Below are positions 1-13,025 of a DNA stretch of 64,000 nucleotides, piece by piece (positions within the stretch are counted from its first letter, which is position 1; every line of letters starts with the position of its first letter). The stretch is from NCBI GenBank assembly GCA_021845595.1, contig JAJZVV010000003.1, positions 124,001-188,000 of the forward strand. The letters run 5' to 3'. A program made the position numbers and the translations under genes. This stretch comes from Pseudomonadota bacterium (GTDB taxonomy: Bacteria > Pseudomonadota > Alphaproteobacteria > Acetobacterales > Acetobacteraceae). The notes below the pieces were generated by a model that saw only the letters and a program-made list of their open reading frames with translations, ran no database searches and was not told the origin of the DNA.

Positions 1-891
1 CTGGCCGACGCGGTCGCGGCGGCGATTCCGGCCGAGGACGCGCCTGCCGAGGGGGAGGCCACCGAGGAGGCCGTGCCGACGCTGCGGCTGGCGATCGTCG
101 GCCGGCCCAATGCCGGCAAATCCACGCTGCTCAACCGGCTGCTCGGCGAGGAGCGGGTCATCACCGGGCCCGAGCCCGGGCTGACCCGCGACGCCATCGC
201 CGTGCGCATCGGCGATGGCGGCGGCGGGGTGATCGAGCTGGTCGACACCGCGGGCCTGCGCCGGCGCGCGCGCGTCGAGGCCGGGCTGGAGAGCATGTCG
301 ACCTCGTCCTCGATCGAGGCGCTGAAGCGGGCGGAGCTGGTCGTGCTCGTGGTCGACGCCGCCGCGGGTCTGCACGACCAGGACCTGCAGATCGCCCGGC
401 TGATCGAGCGCGAGGGGCGCGCCTGCGTCATCGCGCTGAACAAATGGGACGCCGTGGCCGACCGCGCCGCGACGCGGCGGGCGATCAACGACCGGCTGAC
501 GACGAGCCTGGCGCAGCTGCGCGGGATCGAGGTGGTGACGCTCTCGGCCCTGAGCGGCGGCGGGCTGGAGGCGCTGCTGCCGGCGGTGCGGCGGGCGCAT
601 GCGATCTGGAACCGAAGGGTGCCGACGGCGGAGCTCAATCGCTGGTTCGAGACCGCGCTGGCCCGGCACGCGCCGCCGATGGTCGACGGGCGGCGGCTGA
701 AGCTGCGCTACATCACCCAGGCCAAGGCCCGGCCGCCGAGCTTCGTGGTGTTCGGGACCAGAGCCGAGCAGCTGCCGGAGGATTATCAGCGCTACCTGGT
801 CAACGGGCTGCGCGAGACCTTCGATCTGCCGGGAACACCGATCCGGCTCCGCCTGCGCGGCACGCGCAACCCCTACGCCGAGGAACGCTGA
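1..891 (+). CDS. der: Ribosome-assembly GTPase Der (EngA), 3' part
   Basis: Der is a double GTPase that acts in 50S ribosomal subunit assembly. The window opens in frame inside the acidic linker between its two G domains (codon 1 is ctg), so the first G domain is missing. The second domain is complete: G1 motif GRPNAGKST, switch region with DTAGL, and NKWD for guanine recognition. A C-terminal KH-like domain follows, ending in a basic tail (RLRGTRNPY). A GTG at 73 is only an internal valine codon, not a start. 296 residues are visible of a protein usually near 450-490. The gene ends 58 nt before a tRNA-Leu gene. Identity is firm. Confidence 0.95.
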   Translation: MADAVAAAIPAEDAPAEGEATEEAVPTLRLAIVGRPNAGKSTLLNRLLGEERVITGPEPGLTRDAIAVRIGDGGGGVIELVDTAGLRRRARVEAGLESMSTSSSIEALKRAELVVLVVDAAAGLHDQDLQIARLIEREGRACVIALNKWDAVADRAATRRAINDRLTTSLAQLRGIEVVTLSALSGGGLEALLPAVRRAHAIWNRRVPTAELNRWFETALARHAPPMVDGRRLKLRYITQAKARPPSFVVFGTRAEQLPEDYQRYLVNGLRETFDLPGTPIRLRLRGTRNPYAEER

Positions 892-899
892 ACCCCGGC

Positions 900-928
900 T
901 TGCCGCGGTGGCCCCCGTGCGCTACACG
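900..928 (+). promoter_or_regulatory. Candidate promoter for tRNA-Leu
   Basis: TTGCCG (900-905) and TACACG (923-928) are separated by 17 nt and would start transcription about 15 nt before the tRNA. The matches are 4/6 and 3/6 to the sigma-70 consensus, so this is a weak call resting on position. Confidence 0.25.
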
Positions 929-949
929 CCCCGCTTCACGGCCGCGCCT

Positions 950-1034
950 GCGGGCGTGGTGGAAGTGGTAGACACGCCAGATTTAGGTTCTGGTGGCGCA
1001 AGCCGTGGGGGTTCAAGTCCCTTCGCCCGCACCA
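950..1034 (+). tRNA. tRNA-Leu (anticodon UAG)
   Basis: The cloverleaf is readable. Acceptor GCGGGCG pairs with CGCCCGC, and anticodon stem CCAGA/TCTGG encloses loop TTTAGGT, giving anticodon TAG. There is a long variable arm typical of class II leucine tRNAs and a T-loop GTTCAAGTC. The 3' CCA is encoded (1032-1034). Length is 85 nt. Confidence 0.95.
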
Positions 1035-1064
1035 GCGCCGCGCCAGCGAGGAGTTCAGACGTCA

Positions 1065-2420
1065 ATGCAGGTCACCGAGACGCTTTCCGACGGGCTTCGT
1101 CGCGGCTTTTCCGTGGTGATTCCCGCCGCCGATCTCGCCGGCCGGCATAGCGCTCGCCTGGCCGAGCTCGGCCGCACCCTCCGCCTGCCCGGGTTCCGGC
1201 CCGGCAAAGTGCCGCCGACGCTGGTGCGCCAGCGCTTCGGCGCCTCGGTCGGGTCCGAGGTGCTGCAGGAACGGCTGAACGAGGCCGCCCAGCAGGTGAT
1301 CAGCGACCGCGGGCTGCGGCCGGCGATGCAGCCCAAGCTGGACCTGCAGGGCGAGGCGCCGAAGCTCGCCACCGGCGGGGCCGCCGAGGATGTCGCCTTC
1401 ACGCTCGAGTTCGAGGTGCTGCCCGAGGTTACGCCGCCCGACTTCGCCGCCATCGCCCTGCCGAAACTCAAGGCCGAGGTGAGCGACGACGCGGTGGAGA
1501 CGGCGTTGGCCGAGATCGCCCGCCGCCAGCGCCAGCTCGTGGCCCCGGCCGAGCCGCGGCCCTCGCGGGTCGGGGATGTGCTGACCATCGATTTCACCGG
1601 CACCGTGGACGGTGCGCCCCTGCCCAACGGCTCCGGCAGCGGCGTCACCGCCGAGGTTGGCGGCGCCGGCTTCATCCCGGGCTTCACCGAGCAGCTCGAG
1701 GGGCTCTCGGTGGGCGAAAGCCGTACCATCGAGGCGACCTTCCCCGAGGATTACGGGGCCCGCGAGGTCGCCGGCAAGACGGCGAGCTTCGCCATCACCG
1801 TCACCGACCTGCGCGAGGCGCAGGTGCCGCCGGTGGACGAGGCGCTGGCCGAGAAGCTGGGGTTCGAGAATCTGGCCGAGGTGCGCGACACCGTGCGCCG
1901 GCAGATCCAGCGTGACTACGACCGCGCCTCGCGCCAGCGCCTGAAGCGGGCGCTGCTGGACGCGCTGGCCGAGCGCGTCGATTTCACCGTGCCGGAGTCG
2001 CTGGTCGAGGCGGAGTTCACCCAGATCTGGCAGCGCATCGAGGCCGATCGCACCGCGGGCCAGCTCGACGCCGAGGACGCCGGCAAGGACGAGGCGACGC
2101 TGAAGGCCGATTATCGCGCCATCGCCGTGCGCCGGGTGCGGCTCGGCCTGCTGCTGGCGGAAATCGGGCGTGCCAACACGCTCTCCGTCAGCAACGAGGA
2201 GCTGTCCCGGGCGATGCGCCAGGAGGCGACGCGCTATCCCGGCCAGGAGGCGCAGTTGATGGAGTTCTTCCGCAAGAACCCCAGCGCCATCGAGTCGCTG
2301 CGCGGGCCGATCTACGAGGACAAGGTGGTCGATTTCGTGCTCGAACTGGTGAAGCTCGAGGAACAGACCGTCTCGCCGGAGACGCTGCTCGCCGACCCGG
2401 AGACGCCGGAGAAGGCCTGA
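1065..2420 (+). CDS. tig: Trigger factor, ribosome-associated chaperone and prolyl isomerase
   Basis: Trigger factor sits at the ribosome exit tunnel and shields nascent chains. The N-terminal domain carries the ribosome-docking signature GFRPGKVP. It is followed by an FKBP-type prolyl isomerase domain (start VGDVLTIDFTG, later GFIPGFTEQLEG), then a helical C-terminal chaperone region. I chose the ATG at 1065 (MQVTETLSDG): it matches the family N-terminus and has GCGAGGAG upstream. An in-frame extension to 993 would run into the tRNA-Leu gene. Length is 451 aa, normal for the family. It lies directly upstream of clpP and clpX, the usual bacterial order linking folding and proteolysis. Confidence 0.95.
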   Translation: MQVTETLSDGLRRGFSVVIPAADLAGRHSARLAELGRTLRLPGFRPGKVPPTLVRQRFGASVGSEVLQERLNEAAQQVISDRGLRPAMQPKLDLQGEAPKLATGGAAEDVAFTLEFEVLPEVTPPDFAAIALPKLKAEVSDDAVETALAEIARRQRQLVAPAEPRPSRVGDVLTIDFTGTVDGAPLPNGSGSGVTAEVGGAGFIPGFTEQLEGLSVGESRTIEATFPEDYGAREVAGKTASFAITVTDLREAQVPPVDEALAEKLGFENLAEVRDTVRRQIQRDYDRASRQRLKRALLDALAERVDFTVPESLVEAEFTQIWQRIEADRTAGQLDAEDAGKDEATLKADYRAIAVRRVRLGLLLAEIGRANTLSVSNEELSRAMRQEATRYPGQEAQLMEFFRKNPSAIESLRGPIYEDKVVDFVLELVKLEEQTVSPETLLADPETPEKA

Positions 2421-2433
2421 GCCGCGCGCCGGA

Positions 2434-2462
2434 TTGGCATTCGCGGCTCAGCATCCTATTTA
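2434..2462 (+). promoter_or_regulatory. Candidate clpP promoter
   Basis: TTGGCA (2434-2439, 5/6 match) lies 17 nt before TATTTA (2457-2462) in the 114-nt tig-clpP gap. The -10 is weak, so this is a candidate only. Confidence 0.35.
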
Positions 2463-2534
2463 CCGTTTCGGTGCTACCATGGCGTGGTCGGGTCCGATGG
2501 CTCGGGTCAGGCCCAGAGCGGGGAATCGAGTGCG

Positions 2535-3185
2535 ATGAAGGACCGCGATCCGGTCGAGATTTACGGCAATACGCTGGTGCCGATGGTGGTCGAGCAGACC
2601 GCGCGCGGCGAGCGGGCCTTCGACATCTATTCCCGTCTGCTCAAGGAGCGGATCATCTTCCTGACCGGGACGGTGTTCGACCAGGTGAGCGCGCTGATCT
2701 GCGCCCAGCTGCTGTTCCTGGAGAGCGAGAACCCGACCAAGGACATCGCGTTCTACATCAACAGTCCGGGCGGCGTCGTCTCGGCCGGGCTGGCAATTTA
2801 CGATACGATGCAGTATATTCGGAGCCCGGTGAGCACGGTGTGCATCGGCCAGGCGGCCTCGATGGGCAGCCTGCTGCTCTGCGCCGGCGCCAAGAGCAAG
2901 CGCTTCGCGCTGCCGAACGCGCGCATCATGGTGCACCAGCCCTCCGGCGGCGCCCAGGGCCAGGCGACCGACATCGAGATTCAGGCGCGCGAGATTCTCA
3001 CGCTGCGCCAGCGCCTGAACGAGATCTATGTCCGTCACACCGAGCAGACATTGGAAGCGATCGAGCGTCGCCTCGAGCGCGACACCTACATGTCGGCCGA
3101 GGAGGCGCGGGATTTCGGCCTGGTCGATGAGGTCGTCGCCAACCGCCCGCCGGCACCCGGTGCGGCGCCGACGGCGTCGGTCTGA
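2535..3185 (+). CDS. clpP: ATP-dependent Clp protease proteolytic subunit
   Basis: ClpP forms the two-ring serine protease barrel fed by ClpX or ClpA. The catalytic triad is visible as Ser109 (in QAASM), His134 (in MVHQP) and Asp183. The spacing equals that of the E. coli precursor. The start is the ATG of [12 protein letters not shown], 13 nt after GGGGA. The longer in-frame start at 2484 adds a low-complexity leader unlike the family. Length is 216 aa, close to the usual 200-215. clpX follows 112 nt downstream on the same strand, so the two partners are encoded together. Confidence 0.96.
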   Translation: MKDRDPVEIYGNTLVPMVVEQTARGERAFDIYSRLLKERIIFLTGTVFDQVSALICAQLLFLESENPTKDIAFYINSPGGVVSAGLAIYDTMQYIRSPVSTVCIGQAASMGSLLLCAGAKSKRFALPNARIMVHQPSGGAQGQATDIEIQAREILTLRQRLNEIYVRHTEQTLEAIERRLERDTYMSAEEARDFGLVDEVVANRPPAPGAAPTASV

Positions 3186-3228
3186 GACCCCAAGGCGGCG
3201 TCCCGGCCCGGCTGACCTGGCTCGGTCC

Positions 3229-3256
3229 CTTGTTGGGCCGGGGCCAGGGGTATAGT
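3229..3256 (+). promoter_or_regulatory. Candidate clpX promoter
   Basis: TATAGT (3251-3256, 5/6 to the -10 consensus) lies 16 nt downstream of CTTGTT (3229-3234), in the clpP-clpX gap. Alphaproteobacterial -35 boxes, including heat-shock ones, often begin CTTG. Which sigma factor is used cannot be decided here. Confidence 0.4.
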
Positions 3257-3297
3257 CTTTCGCGGTTGGCCCTGGTGACGGTGGGGCAGGAGTAGCC

Positions 3298-4551
<1,254 letters not shown>

Positions 4552-4570
4552 GACCGGTTCGCGCCGCGGT

Positions 4571-4592
4571 GCCCGGCCCTTCGGGGCGGGGC
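4571..4592 (+). terminator. GC-rich hairpin with TTCG loop after clpX
   Basis: An inverted repeat of nine positions with one mismatch flanks a TTCG tetraloop, 20 nt after the clpX stop. There is no T-run after it, so it may be a weak terminator or an mRNA 3'-end stabiliser. Confidence 0.3.
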
Positions 4593-4758
4593 TTGTCGGC
4601 CGATGCTTCGGTGCCGATATGGGGATGATGAATCGGCGGCGCTTCCCGGGCGTGATGCAAGGCGAATCGATCGTCCGAACAGGCGTGGTCCGTGCCAAAG
4701 GTCGGTGCCGGTGCACCGGGGCGGGCCGCGCCGCGACTGTCCTGAAAGGAGGTCTTCA

Positions 4759-7197
<2,439 letters not shown>

Positions 7198-7216
7198 CGC
7201 GCGAAGCCTGCATGGG

Positions 7217-7247
7217 GACCGGGGCGCGAGCGCGTCCCGGTCTTTTT
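7217..7247 (+). terminator. Intrinsic terminator of lon
   Basis: An 11-bp GC-rich stem (7217-7227 with 7232-7242, one G-T wobble) closes a GAGC loop and is followed at once by TTTTT. It lies 20 nt after the lon stop. Confidence 0.88.
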
Positions 7248-7294
7248 GCGTGCAACACCCAGTGGCGATTCGCGCGGGCGTTGGCATCGGCGCG

Positions 7295-7322
7295 TTGACG
7301 CGCGGGAAAAACCGCAGATAGT
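7295..7322 (+). promoter_or_regulatory. Candidate hupB promoter
   Basis: TTGACG (7295-7300, 5/6) and GATAGT (7317-7322, 4/6) are 16 nt apart. They sit after the lon terminator and 74 nt before the HU start, so HU probably has its own transcript. Confidence 0.5.
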
Positions 7323-7395
7323 CTCGGGTTGTGGCCCGGACGGGAATCGGTGGGCCGCGTTGACACCGGATTTCAGCTCATCGAGGGAGGTTGCC

Positions 7396-7668
7396 GTGAA
7401 CAAGATGGACCTGATCGCGGCCGTGGCCGAGGAAACCGAGCTGCCTAAGGCCAAGGCCGCGGAGGTCGTGGACGCGGTGTTCGCCGCCATCGAGGGCGCG
7501 CTGAAGGCGAAGGAGGAGGTGCGGCTGGTCGGCTTCGGCACCTTCGCCACCGCGAAGCGCGAGGCCTCGACCGGACGCAACCCGCGCACCGGCGCCCCGA
7601 TCAAGATCGCCGCTTCCACCTCGATTCGCTTCAAGGCGGGCAAGGGCCTGAAGGACGCGGTGAACTGA
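7396..7668 (+). CDS. hupB: DNA-binding protein HU
   Basis: HU is a small nucleoid protein that bends and compacts DNA. The 90-aa product has the whole family layout: an N-terminal helical dimerisation half beginning [14 protein letters not shown], the signature [11 protein letters not shown], and the DNA-binding arm with GRNPRTG. The start is GTG 7396, five nt after GAGGGAGG. The ATG two codons on is a poorer choice by spacing. The position after lon is the usual alphaproteobacterial arrangement. Confidence 0.95.
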   Translation: MNKMDLIAAVAEETELPKAKAAEVVDAVFAAIEGALKAKEEVRLVGFGTFATAKREASTGRNPRTGAPIKIAASTSIRFKAGKGLKDAVN

Positions 7669-7698
7669 TCGCATCGCGGTCTGCGGACCGCCGGAGCG

Positions 7699-7756
7699 CG
7701 CCGCTGCCGCCGCGCGGCGACGGCGGGGCAGCGGCGGAAACGGCCCGTTTCGGGCC
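7699..7756 (+). terminator. Two consecutive hairpins after hupB
   Basis: A perfect 10-bp inverted repeat (7699-7708 with 7727-7736, extended by inner pairs) is followed by a 6-bp stem with TTT loop (7742-7756). No clear T-run follows. They separate hupB from tRNA-Val and may end the hup transcript or mark the tRNA 5' boundary. Confidence 0.4.
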
Positions 7757-7774
7757 AGCCAGGCCAGGGTTCTG

Positions 7775-7846
7775 GGGCGGTTAGCTCAGCGGTAGAGCGT
7801 CTCGTTTACACCGAGAGGGTCGGCGGTTCGAATCCGTCACCGCCCA
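7775..7846 (+). tRNA. tRNA-Val (anticodon UAC)
   Basis: Acceptor GGGCGGT pairs with ACCGCCC, the D-arm is TAGCTCAGCGGTAGAGC, and anticodon stem TCTCG/CGAGA holds loop TTTACAC, giving TAC. The T-arm is GGTTCGAATCC. The gene is 72 nt to the discriminator A. CCA is not encoded, unlike the neighbouring tRNA-Asp. Confidence 0.95.
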
Positions 7847-7952
7847 TGACGTCGCCGGTCGGGGCCACGGAACCGGCCAGCCTCGGTGCATCGGGTCTCT
7901 CGCCGCCTTGACGCTGCTTCGTCATCGCTCTAAGTCCTGCCGCCAGTTGGAT

Positions 7953-8029
<77 letters not shown>

Positions 8030-8171
8030 GCCGCCGTTGAGGCGCCGGGTTTCCGGTCCGCGTCGGTGTTCATTCCGCGGCGTTTCCCCCTTGCCCTGCC
8101 AGCCCAAGGCGACCCTGCTCACGGTCGGTGGCCCTATGGCGAAGCGGTGCGGATGGGGCTAATGTCCGCCC

Positions 8172-8210
8172 GCGCTGCGGTGCAATACCGGCCGCAGCGC
8201 ACGACGTTTT
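8172..8210 (+). terminator. Perfect inverted repeat upstream of nuoA
   Basis: A 9-bp perfect stem (8172-8180 with 8192-8200) has an 11-nt loop, followed after six nt by GTTTT. It is placed between tRNA-Asp and the complex I operon. It could end the tRNA transcript or form a leader hairpin of the nuo mRNA. The T-run is short and displaced, so the call is tentative. Confidence 0.35.
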
Positions 8211-8243
8211 CCCGCACGCCAGCCGGGCGGGATGGAGGGGTGG

Positions 8244-8609
8244 ATGCAACCGCTGCTCGCCAACTACCTGCCCATCGTGGTGTTCCTCGCCATCGCCATG
8301 GTGATCGCCCTGGCGATGCTGTTCGGCGCCATCCTGGCGGCGCGGCAGAAGCCCTACGCGGAGAAGCTCTCCGCCTATGAATGCGGCTTCGAGCCCTTCG
8401 ACGATGCCCGCCGCCGGTTCGATGTGCGCTACTACCTCGTTGCCATCCTCTTCATCATCTTCGATCTCGAGGTGGCCTTCCTCTTTCCATGGGCGGTCAG
8501 CCTGTCGCACATCGGCTGGTTCGGTTTCCTCTCGATGGTCGGGTTTCTCGGCGTGCTGACGGTTGGCTTCATCTATGAGTGGCGCAAGGGCGCGCTGGAG
8601 TGGGAATGA
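8244..8609 (+). CDS. nuoA: NADH-quinone oxidoreductase subunit A
   Basis: NuoA is a small membrane subunit at the junction of the peripheral and membrane arms of complex I. It has three hydrophobic segments. The conserved loop [12 protein letters not shown], whose cysteine lies near the quinone site, follows the first. Length is 121 aa from ATG 8244, preceded closely by GGAGGGG. An ATG at 8232 is in frame but has no ribosome site. It is the first gene of an unbroken nuoA-N operon. Confidence 0.95.
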   Translation: MQPLLANYLPIVVFLAIAMVIALAMLFGAILAARQKPYAEKLSAYECGFEPFDDARRRFDVRYYLVAILFIIFDLEVAFLFPWAVSLSHIGWFGFLSMVGFLGVLTVGFIYEWRKGALEWE

Positions 8610-8643
8610 TGCGACAAGCTGGCGAGCCGCGAGGGTGCAGGCC

Positions 8644-9213
8644 ATGAGCGCACGCGCGTCATCGGATGGCGCTGCGCTGGCGTGGAACCGCGAGGCGTTG
8701 GCACCCGGCCCCGAGCAGGATGCGGTGATCAAGGGCATCACCGGCGAGATCGAGAACAAGGGCTTCGTCGTCGCGACGCTCGACAAGGTGGTGAACTGGG
8801 CGCGCACCGGCAGCCTGTGGCCGATGACGTTCGGTCTGGCCTGCTGCGCGGTGGAGATGATCCACGCCTACATGCCGCGTTACGACCTCGACCGCTTCGG
8901 CATCATTCCGCGCGCCAGCCCGCGCCAGTCGGACGTGATGATCGTCGCCGGCACGCTGACCAACAAGATGGCCCCGGCGCTGCGCAAGGTCTACGACCAG
9001 ATGCCGGAGCCGCGCTGGGTGATCAGCATGGGCAGCTGCGCGAACGGCGGCGGGTATTACCATTATTCCTATTCCGTCGTGCGTGGCTGCGACCGGGTCG
9101 TGCCGGTGGATGTCTATGTCCCGGGCTGCCCGCCTACGGCGGAAGCGCTGGTCTATGGCATTCTCCTGCTGCAGAAGAAGATCCGCCGGACAGGGACGAT
9201 CCTCCGTGGCTGA
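8644..9213 (+). CDS. nuoB: NADH-quinone oxidoreductase subunit B (cluster N2)
   Basis: NuoB holds Fe-S cluster N2, the last carrier before quinone. Ligands visible are Cys67-Cys68 ([10 protein letters not shown]), the cysteine of [12 protein letters not shown], and that of PGCPPTAE. Length is 189 aa. The start ATG 8644 follows GGGTGCAGG. The nuoC start lies inside its 3' end, which suggests translational coupling. Confidence 0.96.
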   Translation: MSARASSDGAALAWNREALAPGPEQDAVIKGITGEIENKGFVVATLDKVVNWARTGSLWPMTFGLACCAVEMIHAYMPRYDLDRFGIIPRASPRQSDVMIVAGTLTNKMAPALRKVYDQMPEPRWVISMGSCANGGGYYHYSYSVVRGCDRVVPVDVYVPGCPPTAEALVYGILLLQKKIRRTGTILRG

Positions 9214-9847
9214 AGCGCAGACTATGGCCGACGCGGTTGCGGTGCTGGCCGAAGCGGTTGGGGCGATTGCCGGGGTCGAGCGGGCTGCGGTCGAACTCGG
9301 CGAGGTTGTCACGCACGTGCCCCGCGCGGCGCTGCTCTCGGTGATGGCGACGCTGCGCGATGATCCACGGTTCGCGTGTGCGCAGCTGATGGATCTGTGC
9401 GGTGTCGATTGGCCGCAGCGGGCCGAGCGCTTCGACGTCGTCTATAACCTCCTCTCGATCGCGCGGAACCATCGCATCCGCGTCATCACCACGACCGATG
9501 ACGCCACGCCGGTGCCATCGGTGCACGGGCTCTGGCCCTGCGCGACGTGGTGGGAGCGTGAAGCGTGGGATCTGTTCGGCATCCTCTTCGCCGGCCAGCC
9601 GGATCATCGCCGCATCCTCACCGATTACGGTTTCGAGGGCCATCCGCTGCGCAAGGACTTCCCGCTGACCGGCTATGTCGAGACGCGCTACGACGAGGAC
9701 CGCAAGGCGGTGGTCTACGAGCCGGTCCGACTGGCGCAGGATTTCCGCGACTTCGATTTCGTCTCGCCGTGGGAGGGTATGCTGACGCTGCCCGGCGACG
9801 AGAAGGCGCATGCGCAGCGCGTGATCAGGCCGACGGAGCAGGGTTGA
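9206..9847 (+). CDS. nuoC: NADH-quinone oxidoreductase subunit C
   Basis: NuoC is the 30-kDa-type peripheral-arm subunit that packs against NuoD. The family core is plain: YNLLSI, the motif [10 protein letters not shown], then [12 protein letters not shown]. Two starts are possible. GTG 9206 overlaps nuoB by 8 nt and has AGGGA 9 nt upstream. ATG 9224 lies six codons later with a weaker site. I use GTG, giving 213 aa. It is a separate protein, not fused to NuoD as in E. coli. Confidence 0.93.
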   Translation: MAEAQTMADAVAVLAEAVGAIAGVERAAVELGEVVTHVPRAALLSVMATLRDDPRFACAQLMDLCGVDWPQRAERFDVVYNLLSIARNHRIRVITTTDDATPVPSVHGLWPCATWWEREAWDLFGILFAGQPDHRRILTDYGFEGHPLRKDFPLTGYVETRYDEDRKAVVYEPVRLAQDFRDFDFVSPWEGMLTLPGDEKAHAQRVIRPTEQG

Positions 9848-11064
9848 TGGCCGAACCGGAAGTGACCGCGGGCGAAACGGCGGAGCGCCGGGTTGTCGAG
9901 ATCGACAGCCACGCCATCAATTTCGGCCCACAGCACCCGGCGGCGCATGGCGTGCTGCGGCTGGTGCTGGAGATGGATGGCGAGGTCGTCGAGCGCGCCG
10001 ACCCGCATGTCGGGCTGCTGCATCGCGGCACCGAGAAGCTGATCGAACACAAATCCTACATGCAGGCGCTGCCGTATTTCGATCGGCTCGATTACGTCTC
10101 GCCGATGTGCGAGGAACATGCCTTCGCCCTGGCCGTGGAAAAGCTGCTCGGGATCGAGGTGCCGGCGCGCGCGAAGTGGATCCGCACCCTCTTCGCCGAG
10201 ATCACGCGCGTGCTGAACCATCTGCTCAACATCACCACCTACGGGCTCGATGTCGGTGCCATCACGCCGGTGATGTGGGGCTTCGAGGAGCGCGAGAAGC
10301 TGCTCGAATTCCACGAAGCGGCCTCCGGCGCGCGACTGCACGCGAACTATTTCCGTCCCGGCGGCGTCGCCAAGGATCTGCCGGCCGGGCTCGAGGAACG
10401 AATCGCCGACTGGGCCGATACATTCCCTAAGCTCGTCGACGATCTGCAGACCCTGCTGACCGGGAACCGGATCTGGAAGCAGCGCACGGTGGATATCGGC
10501 GCCATCGGCGCGGAGGATGCGCTGGCCTGGGGCTTCTCCGGGCCCTGCCTGCGTGCCTCCGGCGTGCCCTGGGACCTGCGGCGCTCGCAGCCCTACGACA
10601 TGTATGATCAGGTCGAGTTCGAGGTTCCCGTGGGCCGCAACGGCGACTGTTACGACCGTTACCTCGTGCGCATGGAAGAGATGCGCCAGAGCGCCCGCAT
10701 CGTGAAGCAGTGCCTGGCGCGGATGCAGCCGGGGCCGGTGAAGGTGCAGGACAACAAGATCGCGCCACCGCTGCGGGCGGAGATGAAGCGGTCGATGGAG
10801 TCGCTGATCCATCATTTCAAGCTCTATACCGAGGGTTATCACGTCCCCGCCGGCGCCACCTACACCGCGGTGGAAAGCCCGAAGGGGGAGTTCGCGGTTT
10901 ACCTCGTGGCGGATGGTTCCAACCGCCCCTATCGGTGCAAGATCCGCCCGACCGGGTTCGCCCATCTGCAGGCCATCGAGGTGCTTTCGAAGCGGCACAT
11001 GCTGGCCGATGCGGTCGCCATCATCGGGTCGCTCGATCTCGTGTTCGGTGAAGTGGATCGCTAG
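9847..11064 (+). CDS. nuoD: NADH-quinone oxidoreductase subunit D
   Basis: NuoD is the 49-kDa subunit that forms most of the quinone-binding pocket with NuoB. The N-terminal [11 protein letters not shown] contains the histidine loop that contacts the quinone head group. [14 protein letters not shown] and the C-terminal [14 protein letters not shown] are also family signatures. Length is 405 aa. The TGATG overlap with nuoC (one shared base) indicates coupled translation. Confidence 0.96.
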   Translation: MAEPEVTAGETAERRVVEIDSHAINFGPQHPAAHGVLRLVLEMDGEVVERADPHVGLLHRGTEKLIEHKSYMQALPYFDRLDYVSPMCEEHAFALAVEKLLGIEVPARAKWIRTLFAEITRVLNHLLNITTYGLDVGAITPVMWGFEEREKLLEFHEAASGARLHANYFRPGGVAKDLPAGLEERIADWADTFPKLVDDLQTLLTGNRIWKQRTVDIGAIGAEDALAWGFSGPCLRASGVPWDLRRSQPYDMYDQVEFEVPVGRNGDCYDRYLVRMEEMRQSARIVKQCLARMQPGPVKVQDNKIAPPLRAEMKRSMESLIHHFKLYTEGYHVPAGATYTAVESPKGEFAVYLVADGSNRPYRCKIRPTGFAHLQAIEVLSKRHMLADAVAIIGSLDLVFGEVDR

Positions 11065-11067
11065 ATC

Positions 11068-11724
11068 ATGACAGACCAGACCGACGCCGGTGCCGATAGC
11101 GTCCAACCGGCGCACTTCGCGTTCGACGCCGACAGCGAGGCGGAGATCAGCCGCGTGCTGGCCCGCTATCCCGCGGCCAAGCAGGCCAGCGCGGTGCTGC
11201 CGCTGCTCTATCTCGCGCAGCGCCAGATGGGCCGGCTGACCGGGAGCGCCTGGGTGCCGCGCGCGGCGATGGACGAGATCGCGCGCCGCCTCGGAATCGC
11301 ACCGATCCGCGTTTACGAAGTCGCCACCTTCTACACCATGTTCCAACTCCGCCCCGTGGGGCGCTTCCACCTGCAGGTGTGCACGACGACGCCGTGCTGG
11401 CTGCGCGGCTCCGACGAGGTGGTGGCGGCGTGCCGGCGCACCGCCGGTGTCGGTGGCTTCGGCGAGACCAGCGCCGACGGATTGTTCACCATGACCGAGG
11501 TCGAATGCCTCGGGGCTTGTGTCAATGCGCCGATCCTCCAGGTCAACGACGATTTCTACGAGGATCTCGACGGGCCGCGCACCGAGGCGCTGCTCACGGC
11601 GCTGAAGCGCGGCGAGGTGCCGCCGCCCGGCTCGACCATCGGGCGGCAGACCTCTGCCCCCGAAGGCGGACCGCAGACCTTGGTCGGGCCCGCCCTGGCC
11701 GCTGCCACCCCGCCTGCGGAGTGA
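11068..11724 (+). CDS. nuoE: NADH-quinone oxidoreductase subunit E (2Fe-2S N1a)
   Basis: NuoE is the 24-kDa thioredoxin-like subunit of the NADH module. The four 2Fe-2S ligands are the two cysteines of VCTTTPCW and the two of [10 protein letters not shown]. Length is 218 aa. The last 35 or so residues are a Pro/Ala/Gly-rich tail beyond the conserved fold, which is common and variable in alphaproteobacteria. It starts three nt after nuoD. Confidence 0.95.
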   Translation: MTDQTDAGADSVQPAHFAFDADSEAEISRVLARYPAAKQASAVLPLLYLAQRQMGRLTGSAWVPRAAMDEIARRLGIAPIRVYEVATFYTMFQLRPVGRFHLQVCTTTPCWLRGSDEVVAACRRTAGVGGFGETSADGLFTMTEVECLGACVNAPILQVNDDFYEDLDGPRTEALLTALKRGEVPPPGSTIGRQTSAPEGGPQTLVGPALAAATPPAE

Positions 11725-11728
11725 CGTG

Positions 11729-13021
11729 ATGCTCAGCGACAAAGACCGCATCTTCACGAACCTGTACGGCCTGCATGACTGGCGCCTGGCGGGCGCACGT
11801 GCGCGCGGCGACTGGGACGGCACCGCGGCGTTGCTGGCGCGCGGTCGCGACGCCCTGATCGACGAGGTGAAGGCCTCCGGTCTGCGCGGCCGTGGCGGTG
11901 CGGGATTCCCCACCGGCATGAAGTGGTCGTTCATGCCCAAGCAGTCGGACGGCCGGCCCCACTATCTGGTCGTCAATGCCGACGAGAGCGAGCCTGGAAC
12001 GTGCAAGGATCGCGACATCCTGCGCCACGACCCGCACAAGCTGATCGAGGGCTGCCTGATCGCCGGCGTCGCCATGGGCGCGCATGTCGCTTACATCTAT
12101 GTTCGCGGCGAGTTCTACAACGAGGCCGCGCGGCTGCAGGCGGCGGTGGACGAAGCCTATGATGCCGGTCTGATCGGGCGCAACGCCTGTGGCTCCGGCT
12201 GGGAGTTCGACGTCTACGTTCATCGTGGCGCGGGGGCTTACATCTGCGGCGAGGAAACCGCGCTGCTCGAAAGCCTGGAAGGCAAGAAGGGCATGCCGCG
12301 GCTGAAGCCGCCCTTCCCCGCCGCGGTGGGCCTCTACGGGTGCCCGACGACGGTGAACAATGTCGAGAGCATTGCCGTCGTTCCCACCATCCTGCGGCGC
12401 GGCGCGGCCTGGTTTTCCGAACTCGGCCGGCCGAAGAATGCCGGCACGAAGATTTTCTGCATCTCCGGTCATGTCAACAAGCCGTGCAATGTCGAGGAGG
12501 AACTCGGCATTCCGCTGCGCGAGTTGATCGAGCGCTACGCCGGCGGCGTGCGCGGCGGGTGGGACAATCTGCTGGCCGTGATCCCCGGCGGATCCTCGGT
12601 GCCGGTGCTGCCGCGCGAGATCTGCGATACGGTGCTGATGGATTTCGACAGCCTGCGCGAGGTGCGCAGCGGGCTGGGCACCGCGGCGGTCATCGTGATG
12701 GACAAGTCGACCGACATCATCAAGGCGATCGCGCGCCTGTCCCAATTCTACAAGCACGAGAGCTGCGGCCAGTGCACGCCGTGCCGCGAAGGCACCGGCT
12801 GGCTGATGCGCGTGATGTATCGCCTCGTTGAAGGGCGCGCCGAGCCCGAGGAGATCGATGTGCTCGAACAGGTCACCCGGCAGATCGAGGGCCACACGAT
12901 CTGCGCCCTCGGCGACGCGGCGGCGTGGCCGGTGCAGGGGCTGATCCGTCATTTCCGGCCGGTGATCGAGGAGCGCATCGCGCAGGCCAAGACGCGGCCG
13001 ATGCCGCTGGCGGCGGAGTAG
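11729..13021 (+). CDS. nuoF: NADH-quinone oxidoreductase subunit F (FMN, NADH site)
   Basis: NuoF binds NADH and FMN and carries cluster N3. The glycine-rich FMN/NADH segment [13 protein letters not shown] and [14 protein letters not shown] are intact. The 4Fe-4S motif [11 protein letters not shown] lies near residue 350, with the fourth cysteine in [10 protein letters not shown] use ATG 11729 (430 aa). A GTG immediately before it is also in frame. It starts five nt after the nuoE stop. Confidence 0.96.
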   Translation: MLSDKDRIFTNLYGLHDWRLAGARARGDWDGTAALLARGRDALIDEVKASGLRGRGGAGFPTGMKWSFMPKQSDGRPHYLVVNADESEPGTCKDRDILRHDPHKLIEGCLIAGVAMGAHVAYIYVRGEFYNEAARLQAAVDEAYDAGLIGRNACGSGWEFDVYVHRGAGAYICGEETALLESLEGKKGMPRLKPPFPAAVGLYGCPTTVNNVESIAVVPTILRRGAAWFSELGRPKNAGTKIFCISGHVNKPCNVEEELGIPLRELIERYAGGVRGGWDNLLAVIPGGSSVPVLPREICDTVLMDFDSLREVRSGLGTAAVIVMDKSTDIIKAIARLSQFYKHESCGQCTPCREGTGWLMRVMYRLVEGRAEPEEIDVLEQVTRQIEGHTICALGDAAAWPVQGLIRHFRPVIEERIAQAKTRPMPLAAE

Positions 13022-13025
13022 GGCG

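Noticed and set aside
993-1064. Earlier in-frame start for trigger factor
   Set aside because: It would begin inside the tRNA-Leu gene, and the added residues are unlike any trigger factor N-terminus.
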